The translations under genes and the position numbers were made by a program. Below, one piece after another: positions 5,635 through 7,400 of a DNA stretch of 7,400 nucleotides. The stretch spans positions 1-7,400 of the forward strand of contig DATHRZ010000035.1 of the NCBI GenBank assembly GCA_035464655.1, written 5' to 3'. This stretch comes from JARFPW01 sp035464655. Lineage in GTDB: Bacteria > Gemmatimonadota > Gemmatimonadetes > Palauibacterales > Palauibacteraceae. Within the stretch, counting starts at the first letter, position 1; each line of letters opens with the position of its first letter. Below the pieces are notes generated by a model that was not told the DNA's origin, ran no database searches, and saw nothing but the letters and a program-made list of their open reading frames with translations.

Positions 5635-7092
5635 CGCCAGTCGAGTTCCGTTGCGGCTCGGCGGTGCCTCCGCCGGGCGGCCGGCTCGGTAGGCGTCGAT
5701 CATGTCGTCGAGAGGCTCGCCGGCGTTGAGCCGATCCAGCCACCTGGTCGAAAACAGCCAGTCGTCGAAGACGGCTTTCGCCGTCGCGCCGCCGGCACCC
5801 ATCATCGAATCGACGAACTCCTCGGTAGTGCTTCCCGAGTCCCGGTAGTCGCTGATGTATCGGCCCACGGCCGCGTCCAGCGCGGGCTGACCGAGACTCC
5901 GCTGCAGCACGTAGAACATCAGCGCTCCGGTCCCATATGACAGGTCGGTCTGCGCGTGCTCGCCGTACGCCGACATCGGGACGGCGGGCGACCCGATTCT
6001 CTTCACCTGCCTGGCGGCCAGTGCCTCCATCGACTCCTTGAGATCCGTCCGGGGGTCGAGCTCCGCCTCGAGCCGCATGGCCAGGTAGGTCGCGAAGCCC
6101 TCGTTCCATCGGTCGGGCGGAAGATCCGTCTCCGTCGGATGCCAGAGATGGGCAATTTCATGGTACAACTGCGACACCTCGGTCGTGTCGCGAAACGCGT
6201 CCGCAGTCTGAATGATCCCGCCGGCGAGACTGGCTTGCGATCCCCAGCCCTCCGGGATCTCGATGATCGTCACGCGGCCGTCGGGCATCGAGACGCCGAA
6301 CCAGGCGCCGTAGCGCTCCATCGCCAGCCCGACCTGATCCCGGAGCCGACGGGCTCCGTCTCCGTCCGCGGCGAAGTGGAAAATGCGCACACTCTCGGAG
6401 GCGATCGTCTCGTAGGGCGCGATAGCGATGTTCAGGAAGGGCACGGGCCGGACTCCCTCGAATAGCCAGGTCGCTTCGTCGCCATGGATTTCGCGTGACA
6501 CCGGTTCCACGCCCGCCGCGACCGTGAGGTCCGCCGGTACGGTGATTCGAGCCGAGAAGTCGAAGTCGCCACGCGGGAGGGACCGAAGTCCTTCGAGGCT
6601 GGGAACCCCGACGGTGGGAAAGGCGAAGGCGTCCGTGCGAAGGATCGTGAACTCGCGATCGACATGATCGCGGACGTAGCGCATGCCCGTCTCCGTATAC
6701 CCCACGAGCACGCCACCATACTCGATCGCGACTACCATCTCATCGTCCGGGCGCAAGCCGCCCGGCAATTCGACCACGACCTGGTTCACCTGGAACGCCG
6801 GCCAGTCCGTGAAGGTCACGATGTCCTGTCGGAAGGAAAGCGGCTGGCCGTCTCCGTCGCTGACCGCCTCGACCGTCATCAGCCGGCCTACCTGCAGGGG
6901 AACGATCTCGAGGATAGAGATGCCGTCGTTGCGAAGGGTCAACGTCGCCGACCCACCGACGGTACCGGACCCGTAGTCGACCTGAACATCCAGGTCCAGG
7001 CGTGTCTGTAGCAGCCGCGGCAGCGTGTCCGTCGGCCCGACAGGGTGTGCCAGCGCACTCATCAGTGCGAGGGCTGCGAGGGTGTTGCTCAT
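5626..7092 (-). CDS. Secreted M1-like (gluzincin) zinc metallopeptidase
   Basis: A 488-residue protein. The first ~18 residues form a weak, uncharged hydrophobic signal-like segment; the rest reads as a soluble exported protein. Residues about 25-230 form the beta-rich N-terminal region of M1 peptidases (L-D-L-D-V-Q-V-D-Y, V-G-G-S-A-T-L-T-L-R-N-D, I-A-I-A-P-Y-E). The catalytic part has H-E-I-A-H at 311-315, N-E-G-F-A-T-Y-L-A with Glu331 as third zinc ligand, and S-Y-G-T-G-A-L-M-F-Y near 385 with a Tyr (386) placed like the M1 catalytic Tyr. Two oddities: the spacing between the second His and the Glu is 15 residues, not the classic 18, and the place of the GxMEN exopeptidase motif holds L-A-G-G-I-I-Q, without its Glu. 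It is shorter than full M1 aminopeptidases. The start is the ATG at 7092 with GGAGAGG 5 nt upstream; a longer frame to 7191 lacks that support. Substrate is unknown. Confidence 0.85.
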   Translation of the reverse strand: MSNTLAALALMSALAHPVGPTDTLPRLLQTRLDLDVQVDYGSGTVGGSATLTLRNDGISILEIVPLQVGRLMTVEAVSDGDGQPLSFRQDIVTFTDWPAFQVNQVVVELPGGLRPDDEMVVAIEYGGVLVGYTETGMRYVRDHVDREFTILRTDAFAFPTVGVPSLEGLRSLPRGDFDFSARITVPADLTVAAGVEPVSREIHGDEATWLFEGVRPVPFLNIAIAPYETIASESVRIFHFAADGDGARRLRDQVGLAMERYGAWFGVSMPDGRVTIIEIPEGWGSQASLAGGIIQTADAFRDTTEVSQLYHEIAHLWHPTETDLPPDRWNEGFATYLAMRLEAELDPRTDLKESMEALAARQVKRIGSPAVPMSAYGEHAQTDLSYGTGALMFYVLQRSLGQPALDAAVGRYISDYRDSGSTTEEFVDSMMGAGGATAKAVFDDWLFSTRWLDRLNAGEPLDDMIDAYRAGRPAEAPPSRNGTRLAPD

Positions 7093-7199
7093 AGTGACCT
7101 CTCCGGGAGATGCACGTCCTATTGTTGGACGCGTCGGCCGGAGCAGTCGTTGCCTCGAAGGCGTCGGGCCAACGCCTCGAGGGGGAGCCATCGGATCGC
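7093..7199. promoter_or_regulatory. Divergent intergenic region upstream of the peptidase
   Basis: If the small plus-strand gene starts at 7200, this 107-bp stretch separates two divergent starts and should carry both promoters. On the minus strand the peptidase ribosome site GGAGAGG lies at 7098-7104. An AT-richer patch (ACAATAG on the minus strand, near 7118-7124) is the only -10-like sequence I see, without a good -35. Confidence 0.3.
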
Positions 7200-7355
7200 A
7201 TGTTCGTCGGGCGGCTCGGGTTGGGAGACGTCTTCGAACTGAATGACGGAAAGGGCCGGCCGCGGCTGCGCATTGTTGTCGCTGAGACAGGCGCCGTTCG
7301 CATCGAATTCATTCACGAGGCGGGCACGATCACGAAGACGATCGACGGGTCCTGA
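7200..7355 (+). CDS. Small ORF, possibly CsrA-like
   Basis: A 51-residue frame starting M-F-V. Its key positions follow the spacing of CsrA/RsmA: Met1, Val3, hydrophobic residue at 8, Gly9, acidic residue at 10, hydrophobic residues at 12 and 14, Asp16, then R-L-R-I-V-V and later V-R-I-E-F, as in CsrA's V-R-I-G-I strand, with three extra residues in the first turn. The L4-T5-R6 and late Arg residues that CsrA uses to grip RNA are not preserved, so an RNA-binding role is doubtful. The frame stays open upstream to 7110, but a start there would leave only 17 bp to the divergent peptidase gene. A purine-rich GGGGGAG lies 12 nt before 7200, rather far. Third-position GC is high, as expected of coding DNA here. 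The opposite strand is also open (7119-7361) but with a less gene-like pattern. It may be chance; existence and family are both uncertain. Confidence 0.38.
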   Translation: MFVGRLGLGDVFELNDGKGRPRLRIVVAETGAVRIEFIHEAGTITKTIDGS

Positions 7356-7381
7356 CGTCACGCGACGAAAGAGGTCGAACC

Positions 7382-7400
7382 ATGGAGCCGACCGGGATCG
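7382..7400 (+). CDS. Start of a further gene, cut by the window edge
   Basis: ATG at 7382 is preceded by AAAGAGG (7368-7374) at 7 nt spacing, a good ribosome site. Only six codons (M-E-P-T-G-I) are visible, so the product cannot be named. It starts 26 bp after the stop of the small ORF, consistent with a plus-strand operon, which modestly supports that small ORF being real. Confidence 0.45.

Noticed and set aside
7119..7361. Minus-strand 80-codon frame opposite the small CsrA-like ORF
   Set aside because: It has no ribosome site that I can see, no family resemblance and lower third-position GC than the plus-strand frame; it is also less consistent with the plus-strand gene starting at 7382.

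Overview
The window is GC-rich chromosomal DNA from a free-living bacterium. The pairing of a winged-helix regulator with a six-segment membrane protein, the secreted M1-like peptidase with a short b-barrel-like secreted protein, and the LTxxQ remnant all resemble what is seen in Gemmatimonadota and neighbouring phyla. That placement is an inference from protein style, not a proven assignment. No rRNA, tRNA, CRISPR array, phage or insertion-sequence gene was seen.

Layout. (1) Positions 1-601, plus strand: the 3' part of a succinylglutamate desuccinylase/aspartoacylase-family zinc hydrolase. (2) Positions 635-4132, minus strand: a compact four-gene run. Read in transcription order it is a six-segment membrane protein, a winged-helix regulator (8-bp overlap with the gene before it), isoprenyl transferase uppS, and a DUF4173/DUF4153-type polytopic membrane protein that starts 4 bp after the uppS stop. 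(3) Positions 4133-4233: a divergent control region with a symmetric element GTACTTT-N7-AAAGTAC lying over a good sigma70-like promoter for the minus-strand run. A closely related site, AAAGTACTTT, covers the first codons of uppS. (4) Positions 4234-4827, plus strand: a divergently transcribed membrane protein, followed directly by a headless fragment of an LTxxQ (Spy/CpxP-like) periplasmic protein. (5) Positions 5197-5619, plus strand: a small secreted protein. It converges on a secreted M1-like metallopeptidase (5626-7092, minus) with 6 bp between stops and a hairpin over the junction. (6) Positions 7093-7400: a divergent region with a small plus-strand ORF whose spacing resembles CsrA, and the start of a further plus-strand gene at 7382.

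How the genes may work together. uppS makes the lipid carrier for cell-wall and surface-polymer synthesis, and it sits with two polytopic membrane proteins and a regulator. The two related palindromes suggest that the regulator controls its own operon and possibly uppS. This is the most testable regulatory idea in the window. I did not find convincing evidence of an entirely new multi-gene system; most of the window is ordinary core and accessory gene content.
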